This document shows, piece by piece, positions 26,479 to 36,701 of a stretch of DNA of 62,017 bases. The stretch's first letter is position 1; the number at the start of each line of letters is the position of its first letter. Source of the DNA: Ignavibacteriota bacterium (GTDB lineage: Bacteria; Bacteroidota; Ignavibacteria; Tepidaquicellales; Tepidaquicellaceae); contig JAPLFJ010000058.1 in the NCBI GenBank assembly GCA_026390735.1, forward strand, positions 1-62,017, in the 5' to 3' direction. A model generated the notes under the pieces. It worked only from the letters and a program-made list of their open reading frames with translations, did not search any database and was not told where the DNA came from. Position numbers and translations under genes: made by a program.

Positions 26479-29400
26479 ATGGAGTATGGTAATAAGTCAT
26501 CGAGAAAATCTTTTGAAAGAATATTACAGGTTATAATAATTGTAATTATCATTTCGACTTTAGTTTCTATTGCATCAGCAGCGAATGATTATTCGTTATT
26601 TAAAGATAATGAAGTAATAAACGTTGTTTTTGAAGCAAATAATTTGGGCAGAAATATTATAGAAAAAAGTCACTCACCAAATAAGACCACTAATACAATT
26701 ACTTCAACAACAACTGGTGGAAACTGGGATAATCCATTAACCTGGGTAGGGAATGTAGTTCCAGGAGCAAATGACGATGTTATTATTGATGGACTTGTTA
26801 ATGTGACTGGTAATTCATGCAATAATATAACAATAAATTCGGGTGACACATTACAAAACAGGTTACTTTTTAACTGCAACAATGATTGGTTCACATTGAC
26901 CGTAAACGGTAATATTACAAATAATGGTATTATAAAAAATTATGATGTATTTGTGTGCAATGGTTGGGGAAACACCGAAAGAGATAAATTAATTTTAAAT
27001 GTAAAAGGAAATATTACAAATAATGGTATTTGGGTACCCGAAGTAACGAATATAACGGGAAATACAACACAAACAATAACCTCTACTCAAGATAAAGTAT
27101 ATCAAGGCAGTTTTTATCTGCAAGATTCCACGATTACTGTAGCCGCAGGTACCGACTTAAGGTTTTTCTCTTTAGATATGCAATATGGAAAGATGTATCT
27201 GAATGGCAAATCTTTGATAAATTCCGGGGTTATAAATGGAAAAATAGAAAATGGAAAAATTAATAATTCAAGCATTGCTAATATAACGTTTACGGGGAAA
27301 ATGGATTTTCAGAATGGAAAATTAAATCAAGTTACTTGTAACGGCAGAGCAAATATTTTTGGTAAAGTAGGTGTGGATAATGGTGTAATTTTTAAGGATT
27401 CTTTAATAGTTATAGATACACTTCAATGTATTTTGTGGAATAATTGTGCAGATGATTGGTTCACATTAACGGTAAATGGTGTTATCTTAAATAATGGAGT
27501 AATTAAAAACCAAGATCCTTTTGCATGCAATGGTTGGGGTGCTTATGAAAACGATAAATTGGCAATAAATGCCAAAGGAAATATCATTAATAATGGGATT
27601 TGGGCTGCAGGAACGACAAGGTTGATTGGGAATCCAGATCAAACTATACATTCAGCGCCAAACAAAAATTATCAGGGGGCTTTTTATTTATTAGATTCAA
27701 CAACAATAGTTAATGCCGGGACTGATTTAAGTTTTGTCAATCTGAATTTGCAATATGGTAAAATAAATATGGGAGGGAAAGCCCTTACAAATAGTGCAGT
27801 AATATATGGAACAATAAATAACTCTAAAATTTATAATTCTTCAGTATATAACATCACACTAACAGGAGGAGTTGACTTTTTCAATGGAGCATTGGGTCAA
27901 ATAATTTGTAACAGTAAAGCAAATATTTATGGTGTCGTAAATATAGACAACGGGGTTACTTTTAATGATACTTTGATAATAATAGACACTCTTCGGTGTA
28001 GATTATGGAATAACTGTGCAGATGATATTTTTACAATGACAGTAAATGGTGTTATATTAAATAATGGAGTAATTAAAAACCAAGATCCATATGCTTGTAA
28101 CGGATGGGGTGCTTATGAAAATGATAAATTAGCAATAAATTCAACAAAGAATATAATAAACAATAAGAGCTGGAATATTTACGATACAAAACTCACTTTT
28201 AAAAAATTAGAATTAAAAACAATCAGATTATACAACCCATCGTCTAATAATATAATTATCGATACTATATATATTAACGGACAAAACATGGGAAACTTTA
28301 ATGTTACAACCGGAAACACAAATGTTGTAATACCCCCTTTTGGCAATTATTCTATAACAACCCAATTTAATTCAACTGACACCTTAGAAAAATATGCGAC
28401 TCTCAATATAATAAGTAACAACATTGGTTCCTTAAACCACATCACGCTTTACGGTAAAGTAAATACAAGCAAAATATTAGTAACGACACCAAATGGAGGA
28501 GAAAATTTAATTGTTGGAATACCAACAAACATAACATGGACAAGTTCAGAGGTTCAGAATGCAAAGATTGAACTGACGACAAACAATGGTTCAAGCTGGT
28601 CGACGATTGTTTCAGGATATCCTGCTTTGTTGCGAAGTTATGCTTGGACAGTTCCAAATTATATTTCTACAGCCTGTAAGATCCGCATAAGTGATGTTTT
28701 AAATCCATCAATAAATGATTTAAGTAATAATACTTTTTCTATTACTAATTTGATTCTTGGTAATGGACTCATCGCGTATTATCCATTTGAAGGAAATGGG
28801 AATGATTACAGCGGGAATGGGAATAATGGAATTATAGTGAATAATTGTACATTTGACGAAGGAATACTTGGAACGGGAGTAAGGACTTATGGGAGTGACG
28901 TTTACAATCAAGGAAGTTATGTTAAACTACCTTCTTTCAATTTTCAGACCCGGCAGAATTTTACTATTTCGATGTGGGTAAAAGAGGAGTCAATGGCACA
29001 TCCGCACGGAGATGCATATTTCTGGAGCGGCTTTCATGATATTGGATGGCTTGGAATTGGTCATTTTATGGATTCATTGAGGTTTGCAGTTGGTGGAACA
29101 TTGTGGCAAAACACTATTGCGTATCCGTTTGATAATACAGATTTAAATAAGTTTGTTTTTTATTCAATGGTATATGACAACGGTATAATGAAAGCATATA
29201 AAAATGCTACATTGATAGGTACGAAAGCTTCATCTGTAAATATTTTTTATAAAGACTCTACGGCTTTAAATAAAATCTGGTGGGGAAATTTTAATACTAT
29301 GAATCAAGCTGTTTCAAGATTAAATGGTGTTTTTGATGAGGTTAGGATTTACAACAGATCATTGACTTTAACAGAAATACAACAGCTTTATAATCAGGTG

Positions 29401-32400
29401 CCGAATCTTTCATTACTTTATCCGAATGGAGGAGAAAACATACAAGCAGGAGACTTTAAATATATAACATGGAACTATGGAGAAGTGAACCAAGTAATAC
29501 TTGAATACACGACAAATAACGGAACAAATTGGATCCCAATAGAAACATTACCCGCAAGTACAAAGCAATATTTCTGGAATGTTCCAGAAGTAAACTCAAA
29601 TCAATGCAAGGTCAGAATAAGCAATCAGAATGACCCAACAATGAATGATGTAAGTAATAATACTTTTACTATCAAACCACAAAACAACACAAATGTTGCT
29701 CTTAATTTTAAAATATTTGATCCTTTTAATAGCGTAAGGAAAGTAAGAATAATTTCATTTGCCATTGGGAAAATAACAGATAGTGAGCATTTCAATTTAG
29801 ATACACTAAAAAAAGATGTAAATTTAACTAGTAATTCAGTAAGTATATTATTTAATGAACTTATACCAATAGTTAACCCAAGAGAGGTTACAAACTATGG
29901 AATAAATTACTACAAACAAATCAGACGGATTGAGTTAATTGACCAGAGCGAAAATATAGTTGGTCATATCAATTACAAATATACAATTGACGACATTATT
30001 GCAACATTAAGAAAAGAGGCCATCATATACGTTGATCCCGATATGACAGCCGGTACAGTTGGAAAAGGTGCAAATCCCGGATGGGAGTATTACAGAAATA
30101 ATAATGAGAAATTAGTGTCGATGTTAGTTCCTCCAAATAATTTATTTGACAATATTAACTATAACAATTCACCAACATTATTTGTACATGGTGTTTCTGC
30201 TTTTTTTCCTGCCTGGGATTTTTCAATTTTATCAACAGTTAATAATAGTGGGTACGATTGCTGGCAATTTTATTATCCATATGATCAAAACATTGTATAT
30301 AGCGGAATTCAATTACGCAAAGTGATAGATAAAATACTTATGAGTGGTGGGCCAATTGGAACAGGAACATATAATAGTGCTGGTGTAAACATTGTTGCTC
30401 ATAGCATGGGAGGTCTTGTCACGAGATCTTACATTCAAAGCAATCAATATACAAATAACATTAAAAAGTTTTTAATGCTTGGAACCCCAAATCATGGGTC
30501 TTTTTCTGCATATAATCAAGTTCATGGCTTCTTTTGGGGTGAACTTGGCGAAATAATTGGAAAAGACAAGGAGGCACCTGCGTATAGAGATTTATCCATA
30601 TCAAGCAATTTTATATACGAGATAAACTCTAATGACATAAAACCATTGTTCACAGGATCGTCTAATTATAAGACCTATTTAGTGATTGCAGGTACAAGTG
30701 ATCAAATTAAGTTTGTTGTTGATGAAATTTTTAAGCAGGAAGACGGAGTTGTAGCGGTATCAAGTGCGGGATTGTTAGATCGCAATATTCCATTGGGTAC
30801 TTTGGATTTAAAGCATACAGAACTTACAAAAAATATCTCACCAAATATTATAATAAATTTTTTAGACCAAAATTATAACCCCGTTAATGCTTCTAACACA
30901 GAATATAATAATCTCATTAATAATCTTTTAGCTTTTTGGCTTAATGAAAATGACAAAAGAAAATTTGATTATGGGGGTTGGAATTATTTTAATGAATCAT
31001 CAGGGATTACGTGTTTTAAATTCAATGGAATAAATTATGACAACAACTTTGTTGTTTCACAAAAACTTTTTAATCCCAATAAATATTATTTTACCGTATC
31101 AACACACGAAGGAAATAATCCGGTTTTAACAAAAAGTGTTGATAATACAGCTTACTTTTCATTAATCAATTCAAACCCTAAACAAATCGGAATTGATTTT
31201 AACGATAATGGCACAAAATCCTTTGTTATTAGAAATTTTATTGATATGAGGTATTTATATGGAACGGAGAAAAATTTTTATTTCAAAAGGCTTCAAACTA
31301 ATTTATATACTTATGAATTAAGTTCTTTGGATAAGTCCTTATTAGATGCCAAAGGTTGGCTTTCGGGTATTTTCTCAAAATTGAACAAACAGTTGAATTT
31401 ATCTTCAAACCAATTTTATATAGATAATTCATTAGACTCTGTTTTATTCTATTTGTCTTGTGAAGAAGGAGATACCGCATTTACAAATAACAACTTTACA
31501 TTAAAAACTCCTTCTAATATAGTTATAGATTCCGTATATGCTTCAACCCATTCAAATATTACTTATACTAAAAATCCAGATTATGCCTATGTATCATTTT
31601 TTGTGAGGAATCCAGAACAGGGAAACTGGACGGTGCAATATAATTCAAATTTAAAAAAAACAAAGGTAATTGCGCCAATAAACAGCAATATATATGCGAG
31701 TATTATTTTAAAAGATTCCACATTTTCTGTAAATGATAGTGTATCCTTTGAAATTCCATTGCCAAAACCGATTAACTATACAAACATAAATTTCTCATCA
31801 ACCTTGGATTATATGCTGAGCGAAAACGATTCTGCGATAACTTTAGGGAGCATAAATATTGTTCAGAAAAACGATAGCACATACGGGGGAAAATTTAAAC
31901 CATTGAGTAAAGGAATTTATACAGTTAATTTAACTTTCACTTGTAATACAACAACAGACAATATAACAAGAAAAACAGCCGAAAATATTTTTGTTACAGG
32001 CTTAAGAGAACCAACTTTGAAATATCCCCCACAAGATACAAACAACTTACCTGTCAATTTAACATTAAAATGGAATAGGAGTGTTTTGTCGACAAACTAC
32101 AGGCTTCAAGTATTTAAAAATAGTGATACATCTGCTACGATTGATTTAAATAATATATCAGATACAACATATAATGTTGTAGGGTTGACAAACACGGCAC
32201 AATATATTTGGAGGGTTTTAGCTTTTAACAATTCTGACACAAGCAAATTTAGCGGATTCAGCAGCTTTTCGGTAATTGAATCAAAACCAATGGCACCAAT
32301 ACTTATAGAGCCGCCAACAAATAGTGCCGGATTTACAAATCCACTAACGTTTAAATGGAATAGAGACTTAAATGCAAGTAAGTATATTCTGGAAATTGCA

Positions 32401-35232
32401 GAGGATTCGTTATTCTCAACTTTTGTGAGTAAAGATACAGTATTAATTGATACTTCAAAGACATATTTGTCTTTCCAAAATTATCAAACATATTACTGGA
32501 GGGTAAAAGCAATTAATACAGGCGGAGAAAGTGAGTTTTCTGAAAAATGGAATTTTAAAATGCTTGGGGCACCTTATTCAATAAATTTATTATATCCTAC
32601 AAATAATGCACTTAATCTTCCGGTTAACTTATCTTTTAAATGGGAGAGAATACAAGATCAAATTCTTATCAAGAACAAAAAACAAGAGAAGACATATTTA
32701 AATTATCATTATTGGTTCGAAATTGTAACAGACACTCTATTGTTATCTAATTTGCAAAAAGACACAAGTTTGGTTGATACAACTAAAAATTTGGTTGCAC
32801 TGCTAGATGACACAACATATTACTGGCGCGTGAAAGGATACAATAACGCAGGGTGGGGTAATTTCTCAAATTGGAACAAATTTTCAACCATTGTTGCTGC
32901 ACCAAATGTTCCAACACTCAGTTCCCCTATTAATTATTCTGTTGGTAATGTAGTTTCACCAACTTTGGTATGGAGAAAAACATTTAAATCAAATTCGTAC
33001 ACATTACAATTATCAACAGATTCTACTTTCAATAATATATTAATAATGGATTCAACTTTAACGGACACTATGAGAAATGTGACAGGTCTTCAACCATTAA
33101 CAAAGCACTATTGGAGGGTTAAGGCAAAAAACATCGGCGGTGAGTCTGAATATTCAAATACATATAATTTCAAAACGAAAGGAATACCTAATACTGTTAA
33201 TTTGTATTATCCGCAAAGAAACGGCCAAAATATTGATACTGCACTAAATTTTGTCTGGTTTAAACCGAATGATATCACCAATTATAAAAACAGTATCAAG
33301 AATAATAAAAACGACAAAAAAACTTCCACAATTACAAAAACAATCAATAAAATTGATAACTTCAGTCAGATATACTGGTTTGAGCTTGTAAGAGATACAT
33401 TAACATTGCAAGGTCTTGTCTCGGATACAACCGTTGCAGACACATTAAAAAGTATTGCAGGATTAAGCAGGTTGACCAATTATTATTGGAGGGTTAAAAG
33501 CAAGAACGATATTGGATGGAATGACTTTTCTCAATGGTCGAAATTTACAACTGTTTTACCAGCTCCTTTAAGTCCTGTATATTTTGCACCACAAAACAAT
33601 TCAACAGGACAGGAATTGTCATTTAATTTTGTGTGGAATAAATCATTAACAGCAATTAAATACCAGTTACAGGTTTCAAGTGATTCAAGTTTTAGTTCTT
33701 ATGCTGTGAATGATTCAACTTTAACGGATAGTTTGAAATATGTATCAGGATTAGCACCATTAACGAATTATTACTGGCGGCTAAGGGCTTTTAATGCAGG
33801 CGGGTGGTCTGCATTTGGAAGTGCATGGAAATTTAAAACTCTTGGGCAACCTACGCAAGTGCAGTTGTATCAGCCGGGGAATAATAGTGTTAATCAACCT
33901 ACAACGCTATCGTTTATCTGGAGGCGTGCGATAGATCAGACATTTTTAGATAGAGGAGTAGAGACAATCAACAAAGGCGAAAGCACTGAACGCAGGGTTA
34001 AGAGTAGTAAAGAAGAAAGTGGTATAAATCAGAAAGATAAAAAAGAGAGTAACACAAATATTGCAAGTGACTCACCAAATAGTGTATCGAACTACTGGTT
34101 TGAACTTGCGACTGATTCGATGTTTGTTTCTACGGTAGTCAGAGACTCTTCATTAAGCGATACTACCAAGTTAGTGTCATCGCTTACAAATTCGACAAAC
34201 TATTACTGGAGAGTGAAGGGGAAGAACCAGGTTGGATGGGCACCATTTAGCACGATATGGAAGTTTACAACTGTTCAGAATGTACCGATTGCGCCAACAC
34301 TGACGCTGCCATTAAATAATTCTAATGAAATATCATTAACACCTACGCTGACGTGGGGAGTAATAAGCGGTGCAGCAAGTTACAGGATACAGGTTTCAAC
34401 AGACAGCTTATTTGCAACAACGCAGTTTGATACTTCGGGAGTTACATCATTAACAGTAAACATTCCTACAGGAAAACTCACAGGATTAACAAAATATTAC
34501 TGGAGAGTAAATGCGAGCAATGCAGGCGGAACAAGTATATGGTCAAACGTATGGAACTTCAGAACATTACAAAATCTAACACTAAACCTGAAATTATATC
34601 TTGAAGGATTCTGGGATGGAGTAACACAGGTATCCGATACAACTATGATTTATCTAGCTAACTCAACAAACTTCACTTTTGTTGATAGCGCAAAGATAGT
34701 TCTATCAACAACAGGAACTGCACTTGTTAACTTTACAAAAGCACCGAATGGAAGTTATTATATTGTAGTAAACCACAGAAACCACCTTGAAACATGGAGT
34801 ACAGTTGGACAATTCTTTGTGACTAATATTATGGTAAATTATGATTTTACGACTGCCGCCAATAAAGCATTCGGTAACAACATGAAACAGGTTGGTTCAG
34901 TGTGGGTGCTTTACGGAGGTGATGCGAACAGGGACGGTTCGGTAGATGCACTTGATGTAATACTTGTTGTAAATCAGTTTGGCACACAAGGATACTTAGA
35001 GGCCGATTTCAACGGAGATCAGGATATAAATGGAAATGATATTATAGTTTTTGTTCCAAATTTCGGAATGACAAAAATAGTGCCTTCATTAATAGTATCA
35101 CCAGTATTAAAGAATAAAGATTATGATATTTCCAGAATTGGCAACAAGCAGAAAGTAATGGAGCAAAAGAAACAAACCAATATCATACCAGAAAAGAATG
35201 ATAAGGGGCCAAAAACAAAGAAGAATAATTAA
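26479..35232 (+). CDS. Giant secreted multidomain protein with lipase-like and fibronectin-type repeats (2917 aa)
   Basis: After an N-terminal hydrophobic segment (residues 15-33), three related repeats (about 70-560; each with CNGWG and NN-GVI patterns) resemble parallel-beta surface repeats. Next come PNGGEN Ig-like units (about 670 and 975), a LamG/concanavalin-like domain (about 760-970) and an alpha/beta-hydrolase of lipase type (about 1230-1450) with the nucleophile motif AHS1309MGG after FVHGV. From about 1845 to 2700 at least seven fibronectin-III-like units recur, each ending YYWRVKxxNxxG. A dockerin-like calcium pair (GDANRDG, DFNGDQD) lies near 2814-2865. The C-terminus is lysine-rich without a T9SS tail. 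Likely surface adhesion plus ester hydrolysis. Confidence 0.8.
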   Translation: MEYGNKSSRKSFERILQVIIIVIIISTLVSIASAANDYSLFKDNEVINVVFEANNLGRNIIEKSHSPNKTTNTITSTTTGGNWDNPLTWVGNVVPGANDDVIIDGLVNVTGNSCNNITINSGDTLQNRLLFNCNNDWFTLTVNGNITNNGIIKNYDVFVCNGWGNTERDKLILNVKGNITNNGIWVPEVTNITGNTTQTITSTQDKVYQGSFYLQDSTITVAAGTDLRFFSLDMQYGKMYLNGKSLINSGVINGKIENGKINNSSIANITFTGKMDFQNGKLNQVTCNGRANIFGKVGVDNGVIFKDSLIVIDTLQCILWNNCADDWFTLTVNGVILNNGVIKNQDPFACNGWGAYENDKLAINAKGNIINNGIWAAGTTRLIGNPDQTIHSAPNKNYQGAFYLLDSTTIVNAGTDLSFVNLNLQYGKINMGGKALTNSAVIYGTINNSKIYNSSVYNITLTGGVDFFNGALGQIICNSKANIYGVVNIDNGVTFNDTLIIIDTLRCRLWNNCADDIFTMTVNGVILNNGVIKNQDPYACNGWGAYENDKLAINSTKNIINNKSWNIYDTKLTFKKLELKTIRLYNPSSNNIIIDTIYINGQNMGNFNVTTGNTNVVIPPFGNYSITTQFNSTDTLEKYATLNIISNNIGSLNHITLYGKVNTSKILVTTPNGGENLIVGIPTNITWTSSEVQNAKIELTTNNGSSWSTIVSGYPALLRSYAWTVPNYISTACKIRISDVLNPSINDLSNNTFSITNLILGNGLIAYYPFEGNGNDYSGNGNNGIIVNNCTFDEGILGTGVRTYGSDVYNQGSYVKLPSFNFQTRQNFTISMWVKEESMAHPHGDAYFWSGFHDIGWLGIGHFMDSLRFAVGGTLWQNTIAYPFDNTDLNKFVFYSMVYDNGIMKAYKNATLIGTKASSVNIFYKDSTALNKIWWGNFNTMNQAVSRLNGVFDEVRIYNRSLTLTEIQQLYNQVPNLSLLYPNGGENIQAGDFKYITWNYGEVNQVILEYTTNNGTNWIPIETLPASTKQYFWNVPEVNSNQCKVRISNQNDPTMNDVSNNTFTIKPQNNTNVALNFKIFDPFNSVRKVRIISFAIGKITDSEHFNLDTLKKDVNLTSNSVSILFNELIPIVNPREVTNYGINYYKQIRRIELIDQSENIVGHINYKYTIDDIIATLRKEAIIYVDPDMTAGTVGKGANPGWEYYRNNNEKLVSMLVPPNNLFDNINYNNSPTLFVHGVSAFFPAWDFSILSTVNNSGYDCWQFYYPYDQNIVYSGIQLRKVIDKILMSGGPIGTGTYNSAGVNIVAHSMGGLVTRSYIQSNQYTNNIKKFLMLGTPNHGSFSAYNQVHGFFWGELGEIIGKDKEAPAYRDLSISSNFIYEINSNDIKPLFTGSSNYKTYLVIAGTSDQIKFVVDEIFKQEDGVVAVSSAGLLDRNIPLGTLDLKHTELTKNISPNIIINFLDQNYNPVNASNTEYNNLINNLLAFWLNENDKRKFDYGGWNYFNESSGITCFKFNGINYDNNFVVSQKLFNPNKYYFTVSTHEGNNPVLTKSVDNTAYFSLINSNPKQIGIDFNDNGTKSFVIRNFIDMRYLYGTEKNFYFKRLQTNLYTYELSSLDKSLLDAKGWLSGIFSKLNKQLNLSSNQFYIDNSLDSVLFYLSCEEGDTAFTNNNFTLKTPSNIVIDSVYASTHSNITYTKNPDYAYVSFFVRNPEQGNWTVQYNSNLKKTKVIAPINSNIYASIILKDSTFSVNDSVSFEIPLPKPINYTNINFSSTLDYMLSENDSAITLGSINIVQKNDSTYGGKFKPLSKGIYTVNLTFTCNTTTDNITRKTAENIFVTGLREPTLKYPPQDTNNLPVNLTLKWNRSVLSTNYRLQVFKNSDTSATIDLNNISDTTYNVVGLTNTAQYIWRVLAFNNSDTSKFSGFSSFSVIESKPMAPILIEPPTNSAGFTNPLTFKWNRDLNASKYILEIAEDSLFSTFVSKDTVLIDTSKTYLSFQNYQTYYWRVKAINTGGESEFSEKWNFKMLGAPYSINLLYPTNNALNLPVNLSFKWERIQDQILIKNKKQEKTYLNYHYWFEIVTDTLLLSNLQKDTSLVDTTKNLVALLDDTTYYWRVKGYNNAGWGNFSNWNKFSTIVAAPNVPTLSSPINYSVGNVVSPTLVWRKTFKSNSYTLQLSTDSTFNNILIMDSTLTDTMRNVTGLQPLTKHYWRVKAKNIGGESEYSNTYNFKTKGIPNTVNLYYPQRNGQNIDTALNFVWFKPNDITNYKNSIKNNKNDKKTSTITKTINKIDNFSQIYWFELVRDTLTLQGLVSDTTVADTLKSIAGLSRLTNYYWRVKSKNDIGWNDFSQWSKFTTVLPAPLSPVYFAPQNNSTGQELSFNFVWNKSLTAIKYQLQVSSDSSFSSYAVNDSTLTDSLKYVSGLAPLTNYYWRLRAFNAGGWSAFGSAWKFKTLGQPTQVQLYQPGNNSVNQPTTLSFIWRRAIDQTFLDRGVETINKGESTERRVKSSKEESGINQKDKKESNTNIASDSPNSVSNYWFELATDSMFVSTVVRDSSLSDTTKLVSSLTNSTNYYWRVKGKNQVGWAPFSTIWKFTTVQNVPIAPTLTLPLNNSNEISLTPTLTWGVISGAASYRIQVSTDSLFATTQFDTSGVTSLTVNIPTGKLTGLTKYYWRVNASNAGGTSIWSNVWNFRTLQNLTLNLKLYLEGFWDGVTQVSDTTMIYLANSTNFTFVDSAKIVLSTTGTALVNFTKAPNGSYYIVVNHRNHLETWSTVGQFFVTNIMVNYDFTTAANKAFGNNMKQVGSVWVLYGGDANRDGSVDALDVILVVNQFGTQGYLEADFNGDQDINGNDIIVFVPNFGMTKIVPSLIVSPVLKNKDYDISRIGNKQKVMEQKKQTNIIPEKNDKGPKTKKNN

Positions 35233-35242
35233 TAAAATAGCT

Positions 35243-36013
35243 ATGAAACCTAAAAACCTAAAAGACCCGGAATCGCCAGCGAATTTAGCGAAAGAATACA
35301 TTCATAACAAATACGAATCAAAGAAATCAAAATCCGTTGTGCCAATAGGACCAAAGTTTGTGATTACTCAGCCAAGGGTGGCTCAGGTAAAGGCAGAATT
35401 AAACATAATTCTACTTTCTATTATGATGTTTGCTATGTTTTATTCTTTCGGTTGCAATAAAACCGTTACAATAAGTAAACTGGAATGGACAGCCGAAAAC
35501 CTGAACGTTGAACACTATCGCAATGGCGATGTTATTCCGCAAGTGCAGGATGCTGATGTTTGGTCAAAATTAACAACGGGTGCATGGTGTTATTATGAAA
35601 ATAATTCTGAAAACGGAAAAACCTACGGCAAACTTTACAATTGGTACGCAGTAAATGACAAGCGCGGTCTCGCTCCCGAAGGCTGGCATATTCCAAGTGA
35701 TGCAGAGTGGACAGTACTTGTAACCTTTTTGGGTGGTGATTCTATAGCAGGCGGGAAACTTAAAGCTACAACATTATGGGCAAGTCCAAACACGGGAGCA
35801 ATGAACAGTAGCGGATTTGCCGCGTTTCCCAGTGGTTCCCGTCTCACCAATGGGTATTTCCAAAACATTGGCAAGGATGGTAACTTCTGGTCGTCTTCGG
35901 AGGTCTTTACCGACCTAGCATGGAACCGCTTACTGAATTTCAACTATTCGGATGTGACCCGCCCCATCAACCTTAAGAGAAATGGGTACTCTGTGCGTTG
36001 CGTTAAGGATTAA
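35243..36013 (+). CDS. FISUMP-domain protein fused to a short conserved leader and internal lipobox
   Basis: The start at ATG 35243 is chosen because the sequence then parallels the 55-residue gene at 24852 (ESPANLAKEYIHNKY, KFVIT). This segment is followed by a hydrophobic stretch ending FYSFGC that looks like a lipoprotein signal, about residues 53-74. The rest is a Fibrobacter-succinogenes-major-paralogue (FISUMP) domain with W-x-x-ENL-NV, GAWCYY, YGKLYNWYAV, GWHIPSD and the final GYSVRCVKD. FISUMP proteins are surface proteins of unclear role. The gene follows the giant protein by 10 bp. The internal lipobox suggests a fusion of two genes. Confidence 0.75.
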   Translation: MKPKNLKDPESPANLAKEYIHNKYESKKSKSVVPIGPKFVITQPRVAQVKAELNIILLSIMMFAMFYSFGCNKTVTISKLEWTAENLNVEHYRNGDVIPQVQDADVWSKLTTGAWCYYENNSENGKTYGKLYNWYAVNDKRGLAPEGWHIPSDAEWTVLVTFLGGDSIAGGKLKATTLWASPNTGAMNSSGFAAFPSGSRLTNGYFQNIGKDGNFWSSSEVFTDLAWNRLLNFNYSDVTRPINLKRNGYSVRCVKD

Positions 36014-36173
36014 ACATAAAGATAACTATTGAAATAAATTTATAATACACATTTGTTTGGAAAGTAATACGTTTTTTTACAAGATAAGGAAGAATAATTG
36101 TCAGGAGTAAAAAACATTAAGATAAATTCCTATTTACTAAAGAAGTTATTATCGATAATAGAAATATAGCAGA

Positions 36174-36632
36174 ATGAAAGGAAAAGGCATTTTGAAAAAT
36201 TTATTATACTTAATATTAGTTATGATTTGCTTTAATAATTTATATTCTCAAGATCTTGAAGAAAAGGAAGACATAAGAAGAAAAGTAAAAATGATGAAAA
36301 AATATGGATATACATTGTATATGAATTGTAATGATATATTTGAAGGACGGCAAGTTTCCGAGGGAATGAATATTCTTAGTCGTACTGGATATACATTGCA
36401 TTCTATAGGTGACACTATGCAATATCAGAAATATTTTTATTGTAATAATGATGGAATATTCACCGGTGAAGAAAATTATGAAAATTATATTCTGTTTATA
36501 GTATCTATCTGGCGTTCACGGGAATCTTGGAATTATAATTATCAGCCTAATTATTCTATTGTATTTAATAGGAAAATGTATCTTGATCGAAATAAACGAT
36601 TAGAACCTGATTATGAATTATTTGGTAAATAA
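36174..36632 (+). CDS. Exported hypothetical protein (152 aa)
   Basis: A signal peptide (residues 8-26, ending LYSQ) is followed by a charged helix (LEEKEDIRRKVKMMKKYG), then an aromatic, beta-rich domain. The domain contains two parallel GYTLYMNCND / GYTLHSIGDT segments that may be an internal repeat. Likely periplasmic. No known family. It stands between the FISUMP gene and a secreted YCF48/BNR-repeat gene on the same strand, but gaps of 70-160 bp leave an operon unproven. Confidence 0.6.
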   Translation: MKGKGILKNLLYLILVMICFNNLYSQDLEEKEDIRRKVKMMKKYGYTLYMNCNDIFEGRQVSEGMNILSRTGYTLHSIGDTMQYQKYFYCNNDGIFTGEENYENYILFIVSIWRSRESWNYNYQPNYSIVFNRKMYLDRNKRLEPDYELFGK

Positions 36633-36701
36633 ATTATTAATCAAAAGAAGAATCACATAATAAATAGAAATAGGTAAAAATAAAACAAAATTGATCTTAT
36701 T

